Assembly (NCBI RefSeq): GCF_035506375.1
Contig: NZ_DATJPM010000049.1
Coordinates: 1-28,983 of the forward strand
Direction: 5' to 3'
DNA: 28,983 nucleotides
DNA from: Methanocella sp.
GTDB lineage: Archaea > Halobacteriota > Methanocellia > Methanocellales > Methanocellaceae
This document shows, in pieces, positions 8,321 to 16,513 of the stretch (position 1 is its first letter; each line of letters opens with the position of its first letter). The notes under the pieces were generated by a model that made no database searches, was not told where the DNA came from, and worked only from the letters and a program-made list of their open reading frames with translations. Made by a program: the position numbers and the translations under genes.

Positions 8321-10579
8321 TTATTGCTGTTTAACATTAATGTTTATCATTTGCTGTAAAATATCTTTTGCAACGGCCTTATCGAGCGGCTTGTTCTTAT
8401 TGCCGCACTTGGGCGAGTAAATGCATGCCGGGCACCCTTCCGTGCACTGGCAGTCCCGGACCAGCTCCAGCGTGGCCCTGGATAATTCGGGGAATAGTTC
8501 AAAGCATTTTTCGGCGATGCCGATGCCGCCTTCGTAGCCGTCGTATAGAAATATCGTCGGCAGGTTCGTGTCCGGATGGTTCGGCGTTGACAGGCCGCCC
8601 AGGTCCCACCGGTCACATAATGCGAACAGCGGCGTCATGGCGATCATGGCATGCTCAAGGGCGTGGATGCCGCCGTTGAAGTCCTTGTTCCCGGAGAGCA
8701 TCTTCTGATGGAGCTCCTCGGGTAGTGTAAACCATATAGCCACGGACTCGAAGGTCTGCGAGGGCAGGTCCAGCGGGAAATATCCCAGGAGCTTCTCGTA
8801 GCGCTTCATGGCATACTCGTAATATTGCTCGGTGACCATCACGTCGCCGACGTGGACGTCGATGCCGTTGACCGTCTTCTTCTGGCGCTCCTTTATGATG
8901 GCCACGTCCGACAGCTTAAGAGCCTCGGTATAGTAGTCGACGTCTTTTTTTATCGCCCGGGCGATGCCAAGCTTCAAGTCCAGGTCTTCGATGAGATAGG
9001 TTTCGCCCTGGTGCAGCAGTACGGCGCCAGTATGGGCTTCGGAACACGCCCGCCCGGTCTCCATGGTCTCGAGCAGCTCAGAACCACACATCACGCGCAC
9101 GTTATGGCTGGAAATGTTCTTCAAGCTCACGATCTCGGAAGGGCTCTTCGAGCCGCCGTAGACCATGCCCCGCGGCGTGCGCCGGATAATGCCGGCCGAC
9201 GACATCGCCTCCATGGCCTCGGAGATGTCGCCGAAGTACGCAGAATCCGCGGCCGTGAGAGGCAGCTCGGCCGAGGCGCACATGAGGTGGCCCATCAGGA
9301 TGTAAGGATTGTGAAGATCGACGATGGCCTCCTCGTTCCTGGAGTTGAAGAACCGCTCCGGGTGCTTCATATAAAACTGATCGAGCGGGTTATCGAAGGC
9401 GACCAGCGTCGCCAGCGACTCGGCCGTCCCCCGGCCGGCCCGGCCCGCCTGCTGCCAGGTCGAGATGCGCGTGCCGGGATAGCCGGAGATTATTACCGCG
9501 TCGAGCGTGCCGATGTCGATGCCGACCTCCAGCGCGTTCGTCGATGTGACGCCCTTGAGGCGCATGCTCTTGAAATCGTTCTCGATGCGCCGGCGGTCCT
9601 CGGGCAGGTATCCGGCCCGGTAGGAGGCGATCTCGTTATAGAACTTATTGTTATCATATTCCCGGGCCCATTTCGCTATCAGTTCAGCCATCTTTCTGGA
9701 GGGCGTGAAGCAGAGTGTTTGCAGGCCATGGTCGAGCTGGTCTACCAGGAGACGCATGGTCTCCTGGTGGGTCGAGCCCCGGGACTGGCCTTCGATAGGC
9801 GGGTTCCAGAACATGAAGTACTTCTTGCCCCGGCCTGAGCCGTCGCCCGATACGACGCTGAACTCTTTGCCGGTCAGCTTATATGAGAGCTCTTCCGGGT
9901 TCGCGACGGTGGCCGATGAGAGGATGAACTGCGGGTCCGCGCCATACCGCTTCAGGATGCGCCTCAGCCGGCGCATGAGCATGGCGACGCCGGAGCCGTA
10001 GATGCCCCGGTATGTGTGTGCCTCGTCTATGATCACGTATTTCAGCCCGGAGTAAAAGCGCCTCCACCTGTCATGCCATGGTAAGTAGCGGTGAATGGCA
10101 TAGGGATTGCTCACGATGATCCGGGACACGTCCCGGATGCCTGTCCTGGCCGACTGCGGCGTATCGCCGTCATATGCGGCGGGCGAGGCCTTCGTGCCCA
10201 GCTCCTCATCCATGGCCTTGAGCGTCTTGAGCTGGTCGTTTGAAAGTGCCTTCATGGGGTAAAGATAGAGTGCCGTGGATTTTTTATCGTTGAGCAGAGT
10301 CTCGAAGACCGGGACGTTGAAGGCTAATGATTTCCCGGACGCCGTAGGCGTCGTGATTATCACGTTCTTACCGTCGAGGGCCAGGTCGATGGCCCTTGCC
10401 TGGTGAGAGTAAAGCCTGATCTTATGAGCGTCGAGATATCCGCGCAGCTTCAGGTTAAGGATATGGTTGACATCGTCGTAGGATGGCGGGCGCTCGTCGA
10501 TCTCCTCGATGTGGGCGATCTGCCCCTCGTAGTCCGGGGATGTTTTTAGATCCCTGAGATATTCTTCAATTGCCCCCAT
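8321..10579 (-). CDS. mrfA: DEAH-box helicase with DUF1998 zinc domain (MrfA/YprA-Hrq1 type)
   Basis: This superfamily 2 helicase has 752 residues, close to the roughly 750 of Bacillus subtilis MrfA. Motif I is T-P-T-A-S-G-K-S around K83, the DEAH box is at 185-188, motif III is S-S-A-T, and motif VI is Q-x-x-G-R-A-G-R. The C-terminus holds the DUF1998 cysteine cluster C-x-C-x4-C-x2-C-x5-C followed by G-N-K-N-K-P-L-D-K. MrfA is a 3'-5' DNA helicase that works with the MrfB exonuclease in repair of mitomycin C lesions; Hrq1 is the eukaryotic relative. An MrfB homologue lies 600 bases away on the same strand, which supports the name. The start follows an AT-rich promoter region. Confidence 0.88.
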   Translation of the reverse strand: MGAIEEYLRDLKTSPDYEGQIAHIEEIDERPPSYDDVNHILNLKLRGYLDAHKIRLYSHQARAIDLALDGKNVIITTPTASGKSLAFNVPVFETLLNDKKSTALYLYPMKALSNDQLKTLKAMDEELGTKASPAAYDGDTPQSARTGIRDVSRIIVSNPYAIHRYLPWHDRWRRFYSGLKYVIIDEAHTYRGIYGSGVAMLMRRLRRILKRYGADPQFILSSATVANPEELSYKLTGKEFSVVSGDGSGRGKKYFMFWNPPIEGQSRGSTHQETMRLLVDQLDHGLQTLCFTPSRKMAELIAKWAREYDNNKFYNEIASYRAGYLPEDRRRIENDFKSMRLKGVTSTNALEVGIDIGTLDAVIISGYPGTRISTWQQAGRAGRGTAESLATLVAFDNPLDQFYMKHPERFFNSRNEEAIVDLHNPYILMGHLMCASAELPLTAADSAYFGDISEAMEAMSSAGIIRRTPRGMVYGGSKSPSEIVSLKNISSHNVRVMCGSELLETMETGRACSEAHTGAVLLHQGETYLIEDLDLKLGIARAIKKDVDYYTEALKLSDVAIIKERQKKTVNGIDVHVGDVMVTEQYYEYAMKRYEKLLGYFPLDLPSQTFESVAIWFTLPEELHQKMLSGNKDFNGGIHALEHAMIAMTPLFALCDRWDLGGLSTPNHPDTNLPTIFLYDGYEGGIGIAEKCFELFPELSRATLELVRDCQCTEGCPACIYSPKCGNKNKPLDKAVAKDILQQMININVKQQ

Positions 10580-10775
10580 TGTAGCTCTCGCAGGACATAT
10601 TTGTTATACTTTAAAGTTCCATTAACATTTATAAATATTGAAAGTGCAATTGCCTGTTTATGGCCGCATATCCAGGAATCGTCGCAAGCACGCGTCCGGA
10701 AGACAAAGTCACATTAACGAATCGATAGTATTAATATCATAACCTGCCTATCCGTAAAATAAACGAGCTGAAATC

Positions 10776-11090
10776 ATGAAAGAAAGTAGGCAGGTTGCAA
10801 TACAAAAGAATGAATATACATTGGACCTCCTGGCTGAGATTAAAAACCGGATAAATAGATTTTTAGATTCCTTTGATAAATGGTATGAAAAAAAAATAAC
10901 ACCTTCTCTTGAGCAATTCACGTTCGGAATATTAGTTTTTATCTTGAGTTATAGTTTTTATTTATATATAGGTCCTGAAGGTATAGGTGTATTATATCTT
11001 GGTATTATCGGCCTCGTCATGGGTCTAATAGCTGCCGTGTATAATTCGAGTTTATATAAAAATAAAGTAAAGGATGCAAGACGAAAATAA
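10776..11090 (+). CDS. Small AT-rich protein with two membrane helices
   Basis: This 104-residue protein is of unknown family. The N-terminal half (about 1-48) is charged and helical (many K, E, N, R). It is followed by two hydrophobic stretches, about 49-66 and 71-92, separated by G-P-E-G-I-G, and a basic tail (K-N-K-V-K-D-A-R-R-K). Its codons are far richer in A and T than its neighbours' (lysine AAA, isoleucine ATA, leucine TTA), which suggests a different origin. It sits on the opposite strand between the MrfA and MrfB homologues. The flanking gaps 10580-10775 and 11091-11186 show no other gene. Function unknown. Confidence 0.6.
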   Translation: MKESRQVAIQKNEYTLDLLAEIKNRINRFLDSFDKWYEKKITPSLEQFTFGILVFILSYSFYLYIGPEGIGVLYLGIIGLVMGLIAAVYNSSLYKNKVKDARRK

Positions 11091-11186
11091 CAATTGTAGA
11101 CTATCCTTATATTCAATATTTATTGCCAAAGAAGTAAAAGTGATAACGGCTCTTCTATGATTAATTTAAGAACTCCAGTGAATTTG

Positions 11187-12143
11187 TTATAAGCCCTCGC
11201 AGAACTTCGAGAAAAGCCGGACCAGCGATACCAGGTCATTCCGGTTATGCTCGACGATGGGCACCAGCGGGCCCGGGTTGTGCGTGCGCAGGTACTCCTC
11301 GTAGAACTCTGGCACCAGGGCGCCGGGCACATCATCCCGTCTCTCCTGCCCGAATAAATATTTTTCAATGGTCGTGAGCCGCGCGTCCGGCGCTTTTGCC
11401 TTCATGAAGCGGCGGGCGAACGGCAGCATGTCGAAGTGGACGTTATCGATGTCGCCGCCCAGGCCATAGTACCAGCGGCGCTGGTTGATGTATGGCACGT
11501 CGAAGGAGCGGCCGTTATAGGACACCAGAGGATTTTTCTCTATGATGGAACAGAATTCGCCGATTGCCGCCGCCTCCTCGTCGACGCTCCGGGCCAGGTA
11601 TTGCCGGGTGATGACCTTGTCGCCCTTCGTGAACGCGGCGCCGAAGAGAATGATGGGCCTCGAGAACAGCCCCATCGTCTCGATGTCCAGCGCCACGAGG
11701 CTCTCCACCTCGGTGAAGGCGGCGATATTCAGGTTCAGGGGATGCGATTTCGGCAGCCAGTGCCAGAGTTCCTGCTGTATGGCGCAGGCGTCCCCCGAGT
11801 CGACGATGGATAAGAACCGCTTTGCCTCGTCCCTCCAGCGCATATGGCCCAGCAGGCTCTCGATATCGTGGTATCCTGCCCGGTGTAATTTCCTCTCCGT
11901 GCCCGGGCCGATCCCCCGGAGCAGCCGGAGGTTGGATAAAAGAGCGGACCGGGCTTTTTCGCGGCCGATCCCGCTAATAGAAAAGTCTGTAGAGCTTTCG
12001 ATGAGGTAGCACTCGCCGAACTCGCCGCCGACGGGTGTGCCCCGGATGGCATCCTCGAGCCGGACGCCGTTATACGCTTTCAGGTACTTTTTCTTGACGC
12101 GCTGGCCTTCGAAGTACGCATCGTCATAAAGCCAGGAGGGCAT
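11187..12143 (-). CDS. mrfB: MrfB/YprB-type RNase H-like 3'-5' exonuclease
   Basis: From the only in-frame ATG this is a 318-residue protein. A helix-hairpin-helix stretch (L-R-G-I-G-P-G-T-E-R-K-L, about 75-86) precedes a DEDD-family nuclease domain: V-A-L-D-I-E-T (D153, E155), Y-N-G-R-S-F-D (D215), and H-N-R-N-D (D303) as the last acidic motif. Family members such as B. subtilis MrfB (YprB) degrade DNA and partner with the MrfA helicase. The frame stays open for 38 more codons upstream, to the base after a TGA at 12258-12260. These codons look coding (D-D-V-A-G-R-L-K-V-R-E-A-D-H-E-E-Y-A-V-V), but none is ATG, GTG or TTG, so the true start is uncertain. It lies just downstream of a tetR-type gene on the same strand. 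Confidence 0.82.
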   Translation of the reverse strand: MPSWLYDDAYFEGQRVKKKYLKAYNGVRLEDAIRGTPVGGEFGECYLIESSTDFSISGIGREKARSALLSNLRLLRGIGPGTERKLHRAGYHDIESLLGHMRWRDEAKRFLSIVDSGDACAIQQELWHWLPKSHPLNLNIAAFTEVESLVALDIETMGLFSRPIILFGAAFTKGDKVITRQYLARSVDEEAAAIGEFCSIIEKNPLVSYNGRSFDVPYINQRRWYYGLGGDIDNVHFDMLPFARRFMKAKAPDARLTTIEKYLFGQERRDDVPGALVPEFYEEYLRTHNPGPLVPIVEHNRNDLVSLVRLFSKFCEGL

Positions 12144-12314
12144 GAAGTCGTCGTCCGGCGGAGACTCGCGGCCGGGGACGACTGCGTATTCCTCGTGGTC
12201 CGCCTCCCGGACCTTAAGCCTGCCGGCGACGTCATCGAGATTGCCCGTGCTATAACCTCAGAGAAGATTAGCGATTGCCGGGCTTATAGCCTTTTTGCGT
12301 GTGCCCTGAAATTA

Positions 12315-12992
12315 TCAGCTCCTCGCCTTTCCACGCTTCAGAGCTTCGCCCGTCAAGGGCTTTTTAACGTCTATATGTGTAGCGTGGCGAATGAGATCGA
12401 GGGCCGAATTAACTAATTGCTCGTGGTCGATCCCGCTCTGTGCCATTAGGACCTCATGCGACGGGAAGGGGTTCATTGCCACCCAGAAAGCCATGCGCAG
12501 GAAAATGACCGCAGGAAGCGGGTCGAGGTCCGGCCTGATCGTGCCCTCGGCGATCGCGAGCTCATAGCCCTCGCGAATGATCTGGAGCTGCTCGTCCATC
12601 TGGTCGATGTACTCCCGCACGTTGGGGTCCGCCGTATCCTTGAACTTCAGCGTCATGACGTTATCGAGCACGCGGGCCTTATCGGAGTGGGTCGCGTTCC
12701 ATTCTATCACGGCGCCCACGGTCGCGTTGATGCGGGGCATGCCGCCCTCGACGCCATTCAGCCTTTCCCTGATGATGACGTTCATATCGGCGATGATACG
12801 GGCGATAACGGCTGCACAAAGGGCCTCCTTACTATTGAAGTAAAGGTAGATGGTGCCCTTTGCCACGTCGGCGTCCTCGGCGACCTCGTCCATCGTCATG
12901 TCCCAGTAGCCCTTTTTGGCCATTGCCCTTTCAGCTTTATCGATAATAGTGTTACGTTTTTGGCGCTTTTTTCGCTCCATTCTTTCGCTCAT
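12315..12992 (-). CDS. TetR-family transcriptional regulator
   Basis: This 225-residue regulator has a basic N-terminus and a TetR helix-turn-helix at about residues 33-54 (M-T-M-D-E-V-A-E-D-A-D-V-A-K-G-T-I-Y-L-Y-F). The recognition portion, the 'KGTIYLYF' block, is the family hallmark. The C-terminal ligand domain is unremarkable. A GTG at 13001 is an alternative start. It precedes the MrfB homologue on the same strand by about 55-170 bases and may be co-transcribed with it, so DNA-repair functions may be among its targets; this is inference. Upstream, AAAGGCC occurs twice in tandem near 13013-13026 and could be an autoregulatory site. Many TetR proteins respond to small toxic molecules. Confidence 0.88.
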   Translation of the reverse strand: MSERMERKKRQKRNTIIDKAERAMAKKGYWDMTMDEVAEDADVAKGTIYLYFNSKEALCAAVIARIIADMNVIIRERLNGVEGGMPRINATVGAVIEWNATHSDKARVLDNVMTLKFKDTADPNVREYIDQMDEQLQIIREGYELAIAEGTIRPDLDPLPAVIFLRMAFWVAMNPFPSHEVLMAQSGIDHEQLVNSALDLIRHATHIDVKKPLTGEALKRGKARS

Positions 12993-13167
12993 TTTTAACA
13001 CCAGGTTACAAAAAGGCCTTAAAGGCCCTTCATCGGTAATTATTTGTTTACCTCATAGTCATTAAAACACGATATAATTATCCATTTCAAGATACTGCTT
13101 AAGTTTTATGACTCTGCATATATTTGCCAATATAACTATCATTAAAGGTTCCCGAAGGAGATGAAAA

Positions 13168-13176
13168 GCATATATT
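13168..13176 (+). promoter_or_regulatory. TATA box of the M20 peptidase gene
   Basis: GCATATATT lies about 41-49 bases before the ATG at 13217. A start near 13200 would give a short leader that still carries the AGGTG Shine-Dalgarno sequence at 13206-13210, six bases before the ATG. The rest of 13002-13167 holds no gene that I can support. Confidence 0.45.
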
Positions 13177-13216
13177 GAAAGACGGCGCCTTTTACTGATA
13201 TTATCAGGTGTTATTT

Positions 13217-14647
13217 ATGGAGCAATTACCGGGGCCCGTTGTGGAGCACCTGGCGAAAGGCCAGGATAAGTACGTCGAAAGGCTTTGCGAATTCTTGAGG
13301 ATACCGAGCATCAGTACGCTGCCCGCCCATGCCGGCGATATACGAAAGGCCGCAAAGTGGCTTCTCCACGAAGCCGAGCGCCTTGGATTTAAAGGCGCGC
13401 TCTATGAGACAAAAGGCCACCCGGTCGTGTACGCGGAGCTTTGCCCCCACAAGGATGCCCCGACCGTCCTGATATACGGCCACTACGACGTCCAGCCCCC
13501 CGACCCGGTCGACCAGTGGTGTCATCCGCCCTTTACGCCGACCATACAGGACGGCTGCGTCTTTGCCCGGGGCGCCACGGACGATAAGGGCCAGTTTCTT
13601 ACGTTCTTCAATGCCATCGAATCAATTCTCGCCGTGGACGGCACGCTGCCGCTGAACGTCAAGCTCGTCGTAGAGGGCGAAGAGGAGGTCGGCAGCCCGA
13701 ACTTCAGGGCTTTCCTGGACGCGCATAAAGACTTATTAAAGGCGGACTTCATCGCCCTCTCGGACGGCGAAAAGTACCGTGCGGACATGCCCAGTATATG
13801 CTACGGCCTGCGGGGCTTATTGTATATGCAGATCGATATTCAGGGACCCAAATATGACGTGCACTCCGGCCTGCACGGCGGCTCTGTCGTGAACCCGGCC
13901 CTGGCGCTTTCCTGGATATTGAGCAGGCTAAAGGACGACCAAGGCAAGGTGCTGATCCCCGGATTTTACGGCCACGCCCGTGACCTCGAGCCGTGGGAGA
14001 GAAAAGAGATGGCGAGACTGCCCTTCGATGAAAAGGCAGAAGCGGCCATGCTGGGAGTGCCGAAGCTCGTCCCGGAAAAGGGCTATACGATCCTTGAGAG
14101 CGTCCGCGCCCGGCCTACACTGGACATTAACGGCATCTGGGGAGGCTTCCAGGGAGAGGGCTCCAAGACCATCATCCCGGCCAGCGCGGGCGCCAAGGTC
14201 AGCATGCGCCTGGTCCCGGACCAGGACCCGGACGAGATCGCAGGCCTCTTAGAAAAATACGTAATATCGATGGCCCCGGTTGGAGTTACTGTGAAGGTCA
14301 CGAATATCAGCAGTAACCGGGCGCTAATCGTCCCGAGGGATAGCCCCGCCATCCATGCCATGGCCCGGTCTATCGAGTATGCTTTCGGCGTCAGGCCCGT
14401 ATTCACCCGGGACGGCGGCAGTATCGGCGCCGTCGTCGCAATGCAGGCGGGCCTTGGCATCGAAGATATACTCATGCTCGGCTGGGGCGACCCGGACGAC
14501 GCGCTCCACTCGCCTAACGAGCACTTCAGCCTTGAGAACTTCCGCCGCGGCTCCCTGGCATCGGCTGCCCTGCTTTACGGCCTCGCGAAAGTAAAAACCT
14601 CGTTAAAGCCCGTGGCTAAAGAGCCGGGTGGCTCCCATAAAAAATAG
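13217..14647 (+). CDS. M20-family metallopeptidase (dipeptidase-like)
   Basis: This 476-residue protein has the M20 co-catalytic zinc architecture. It shows G-H-Y-D-V-Q-P-P (H89, with D91), R-G-A-T-D-D-K-G (about 119-125), the catalytic E-G-E-E-E-V-G-S block (about 153-160), a later L-S-D-G-E metal ligand (D183), and a C-terminal H-S-P-N-E-H-F. The inserted dimerisation domain begins near Y-D-V-H-S-G-L-H-G-G. Relatives hydrolyse dipeptides or N-acyl amino acids; length and the H-Y-D-V-Q-P-P motif fit the carnosinase/dipeptidase branch. ATG 13217 is chosen over GTG 13208 because AGGTG is spaced properly. It stands alone as a cytosolic enzyme. Confidence 0.92.
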   Translation: MEQLPGPVVEHLAKGQDKYVERLCEFLRIPSISTLPAHAGDIRKAAKWLLHEAERLGFKGALYETKGHPVVYAELCPHKDAPTVLIYGHYDVQPPDPVDQWCHPPFTPTIQDGCVFARGATDDKGQFLTFFNAIESILAVDGTLPLNVKLVVEGEEEVGSPNFRAFLDAHKDLLKADFIALSDGEKYRADMPSICYGLRGLLYMQIDIQGPKYDVHSGLHGGSVVNPALALSWILSRLKDDQGKVLIPGFYGHARDLEPWERKEMARLPFDEKAEAAMLGVPKLVPEKGYTILESVRARPTLDINGIWGGFQGEGSKTIIPASAGAKVSMRLVPDQDPDEIAGLLEKYVISMAPVGVTVKVTNISSNRALIVPRDSPAIHAMARSIEYAFGVRPVFTRDGGSIGAVVAMQAGLGIEDILMLGWGDPDDALHSPNEHFSLENFRRGSLASAALLYGLAKVKTSLKPVAKEPGGSHKK

Positions 14648-14707
14648 CCGGACGGAAAATATATCATTTCGGAGTGCATCTTCGAGGGAAACCTTAATAT
14701 TTGTTAT

Positions 14708-14739
14708 CGCACTAGTATTGTGCGCACTCCGCACTAGTA
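14708..14739. repeat. Two direct repeats upstream of tRNA-Val
   Basis: CGCACTAGTA occurs at 14708-14717 and again at 14730-14739, exactly 22 bases apart, about two turns of the helix. A degenerate inverted version (TATAGTGC) lies at 14757-14764. An AT-rich box, CTTAATATTTG, lies just upstream at 14693-14703 and may be the tRNA promoter, with the repeats in the transcribed leader or at the start site. This is a possible protein-binding site; nothing else is seen between the peptidase and the tRNA. Confidence 0.4.
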
Positions 14740-14770
14740 CGATGCGTCCACATCAGTATAGTGCATCATC

Positions 14771-14844
14771 GGGCCCGTGGTCTAGCCGGTTATGACGTCG
14801 CCTTGACATGGCGGAGGCCGTGAGTTCGAATCTCACCGGGCCCA
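14771..14844 (+). tRNA. tRNA-Val (anticodon GAC)
   Basis: This 74-base cloverleaf can be folded by eye. The acceptor stem is GGGCCCG with CGGGCCC. The D stem is GTC with GAC around TAGCCGGTTAT. The anticodon stem is TCGCC with GGCGG around loop TTGACAT, and positions 34-36 read GAC, decoding GUC/GUU valine codons. The T stem is GTGAG with CTCAC around TTCGAAT. The discriminator is A, and no CCA is encoded (CTC follows). There is no intron in the anticodon loop. Confidence 0.95.
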
Positions 14845-14960
14845 CTCCGTTTTAAACTTAAAATTTTTTATTGAACTATATTATGTTCGCCCTGCGACCT
14901 CTCGAAGGCCAGGAAGCAACGAACATGAGGATATTCGAAACAGCAATTTTAAAAAAACCT

Positions 14961-15185
14961 TTACGAAGGCATGATGATGAACTTATAGAATACGTCGTAT
15001 TCGGACAGCGTATCCTTTACCCACTTCGCGTCGGACGAAGGCAGATTCTTCCGGAGCCGGACGACGATCTCCTGCGGCTGGCTCTCGCTGTCCTTGAGGT
15101 CGAACGACTCGACGAGCTCCGATAAGCGCAGGCTGTCGTTGGGGTTTCCTAGTAAGCTGAAAATCTCTTCTGCGAAATCTGCCAT
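14961..15185 (-). CDS. Small conserved-looking hypothetical protein
   Basis: This 74-residue acidic protein, from ATG at 15185, begins M-A-D-F-A-E-E-I-F-S-L-L and continues with S-L-R-L-S-E-L-V-E-S-F-D, then a helical S-Q-P-Q-E-I-V-V-R-L-R-K stretch. Its codon use is GC-rich like the real genes around it, and TTTATTAAATATG about 25-40 bases upstream could be its TATA box. I recognise no family. A short helical regulatory or adaptor protein is possible. It converges on the tRNA-Val gene, and the lipoprotein gene lies upstream on the same strand. Confidence 0.55.
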   Translation of the reverse strand: MADFAEEIFSLLGNPNDSLRLSELVESFDLKDSESQPQEIVVRLRKNLPSSDAKWVKDTLSEYDVFYKFIIMPS

Positions 15186-15237
15186 GGTCGTCACATATCC
15201 TTCATATTTAATAAATTAACTGATTTTATCGAGGGGC

Positions 15238-15789
15238 TTAATTTGTCGCCCCCACCACTCCATAGACTTTATTATATACCTTATACGGGCCCTGCTGCTG
15301 GTCCAGAGGCATATAGTAGTAAGGTTTTGGATACCCCTCCGCCAGGTTAGCCGGCAGCTCGAAGATTATGCCGCCCCTTGCCGCCCCCGTGTCCGAGCTG
15401 AGCTCCCTTGTCGGGTACGTGAACATGTAGGTGCTGAAGGGCTGCCTCGTCTGGACCGGGTCCGTGTCGTTCACTTTATACTCTACACCGAACCAGTCCG
15501 GGGACGTCTGGACCGGCTTATCTGAGCTGACCTTTACCTGCAATGGATAAAACAACATGCCGGGCGACGCTTTCTGGCCGTCGTACTCCGCCATCTTGCC
15601 AAGCTGATAGTAAAACTCGATGTGGGCCTCGTCGCTATTGCCGATGAGGGTCGGCACCGCAGACACTATCGCCGAAGGATTAGGTGTTGCCGTGACCGCG
15701 GGCGTGGAGACGGGGGAGCCGGTACAGCCGGCCACAAGTAAAGACGCGATAAGGACGGATAAGGCGAAAAGGATCGAGTAGCGCTTCAT
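15238..15789 (-). CDS. Secreted lipoprotein of unknown function
   Basis: This 183-residue protein starts with a basic M-K-R-Y, then a hydrophobic signal segment and a lipobox L-V-A-G-C near residue 21. It would be exported and lipid-anchored to the outer face of the membrane. A Ser/Thr/Pro-rich linker follows (S-P-V-S-T-P-A-V-T-A-T-P), as is typical of archaeal surface lipoproteins, and then a globular part containing T-S-P-D-W-F-G-V-E-Y and several aromatic residues. The upstream GAGGT, six bases before ATG 15789, decides the start; the longer frame to 15867 is rejected. I do not recognise the globular domain. Confidence 0.82.
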   Translation of the reverse strand: MKRYSILFALSVLIASLLVAGCTGSPVSTPAVTATPNPSAIVSAVPTLIGNSDEAHIEFYYQLGKMAEYDGQKASPGMLFYPLQVKVSSDKPVQTSPDWFGVEYKVNDTDPVQTRQPFSTYMFTYPTRELSSDTGAARGGIIFELPANLAEGYPKPYYYMPLDQQQGPYKVYNKVYGVVGATN

Positions 15790-16056
15790 GATATACCTCA
15801 ATTTGAACCGTGTACTACCATTTAGTGTATGGCCGCGCATATCAACTTTTCGAGTTACCTGTGACAAAAAAACCGGTAATATATTCTATCAGGGCAAGCC
15901 ATCGAGACTTTCCTGCCGGCCTCGGAGCCGAATGGGTACGCCTGAATTCCGATTGTGGGCCGCGGTGTAAAGCGTTTTTTATGGGAAATAAGCTGATATC
16001 CGGCCGCGGAGATATCACATCGTATATTAAATGATAATAGTGTGGAGGAGTCGCTT

Positions 16057-16512
16057 TTGAAAGTCAAGGATGTAATGACGAAGAACGTAGTCACCATCGG
16101 CGCCGATGCCTCGGTGGCCGATGCGGCGAAAAAGATGAAGGATGCGGACGTGGGGTCGATCGTCGTCCTGGACCATAATGCGGTAAAGGGCATCGTCACG
16201 GACCGGAAGATCGTCACGAACTGTATCGCTGAGAATAAGGACCCTGGCAGGGAGCGCATAGGGAATATCACCAGCTCACGCCTGATCACCTGCAGCGAGG
16301 ACAGCGATATGCGCGATGCGCTGATGACGCTGGATAAGAATAAGATCCGCCGGTGCCCGGTCGTGAATGATAAAAAAGAGCTTGTCGGGATGCTTTCCAT
16401 CGTCGACATCGCCCGTGAGATGAAGGGGTGCATGGACTACCTGCTGGACGATATATCCCGGTCGGCCGCCAAAGCGGAGCACCATGAGACCTCCCGGCCA
16501 GTGATCCGCTGA
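16057..16512 (+). CDS. CBS-domain pair protein
   Basis: This 151-residue protein is made of two CBS domains. The first covers about 1-60 (V-K-D-V-M-T-K-N-V-V-T-I to K-G-I-V-T-D-R-K-I-V) and the second about 68-125 (ending L-V-G-M-L-S-I-V-D-I-A). Such stand-alone pairs bind adenine nucleotides or SAM and act as energy sensors. The start is taken as TTG at 16057, because GGAGG at 16044-16048 lies eight bases upstream and the protein then begins exactly with the usual M-K-V-K-D-V-M. The GTG at 16042 would place the Shine-Dalgarno inside the gene. It converges with the methyltransferase, one base apart. Confidence 0.9.
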   Translation: MKVKDVMTKNVVTIGADASVADAAKKMKDADVGSIVVLDHNAVKGIVTDRKIVTNCIAENKDPGRERIGNITSSRLITCSEDSDMRDALMTLDKNKIRRCPVVNDKKELVGMLSIVDIAREMKGCMDYLLDDISRSAAKAEHHETSRPVIR

Positions 16513-16513
16513 G

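Noticed and set aside
8825..9838. 337-codon plus-strand open frame
   Set aside because: It lies fully antisense to the DUF1998 helicase, whose motifs are complete; long antisense frames are common in GC-rich genes.
12195..12416. 73-codon plus-strand open frame
   Set aside because: It overlaps the coding-like upstream part of the MrfB homologue and the tetR gene end on the other strand, with no domain.
14871..15125. 84-codon plus-strand open frame after the tRNA
   Set aside because: It is antisense to the 74-residue minus-strand gene, which has the better start and composition.
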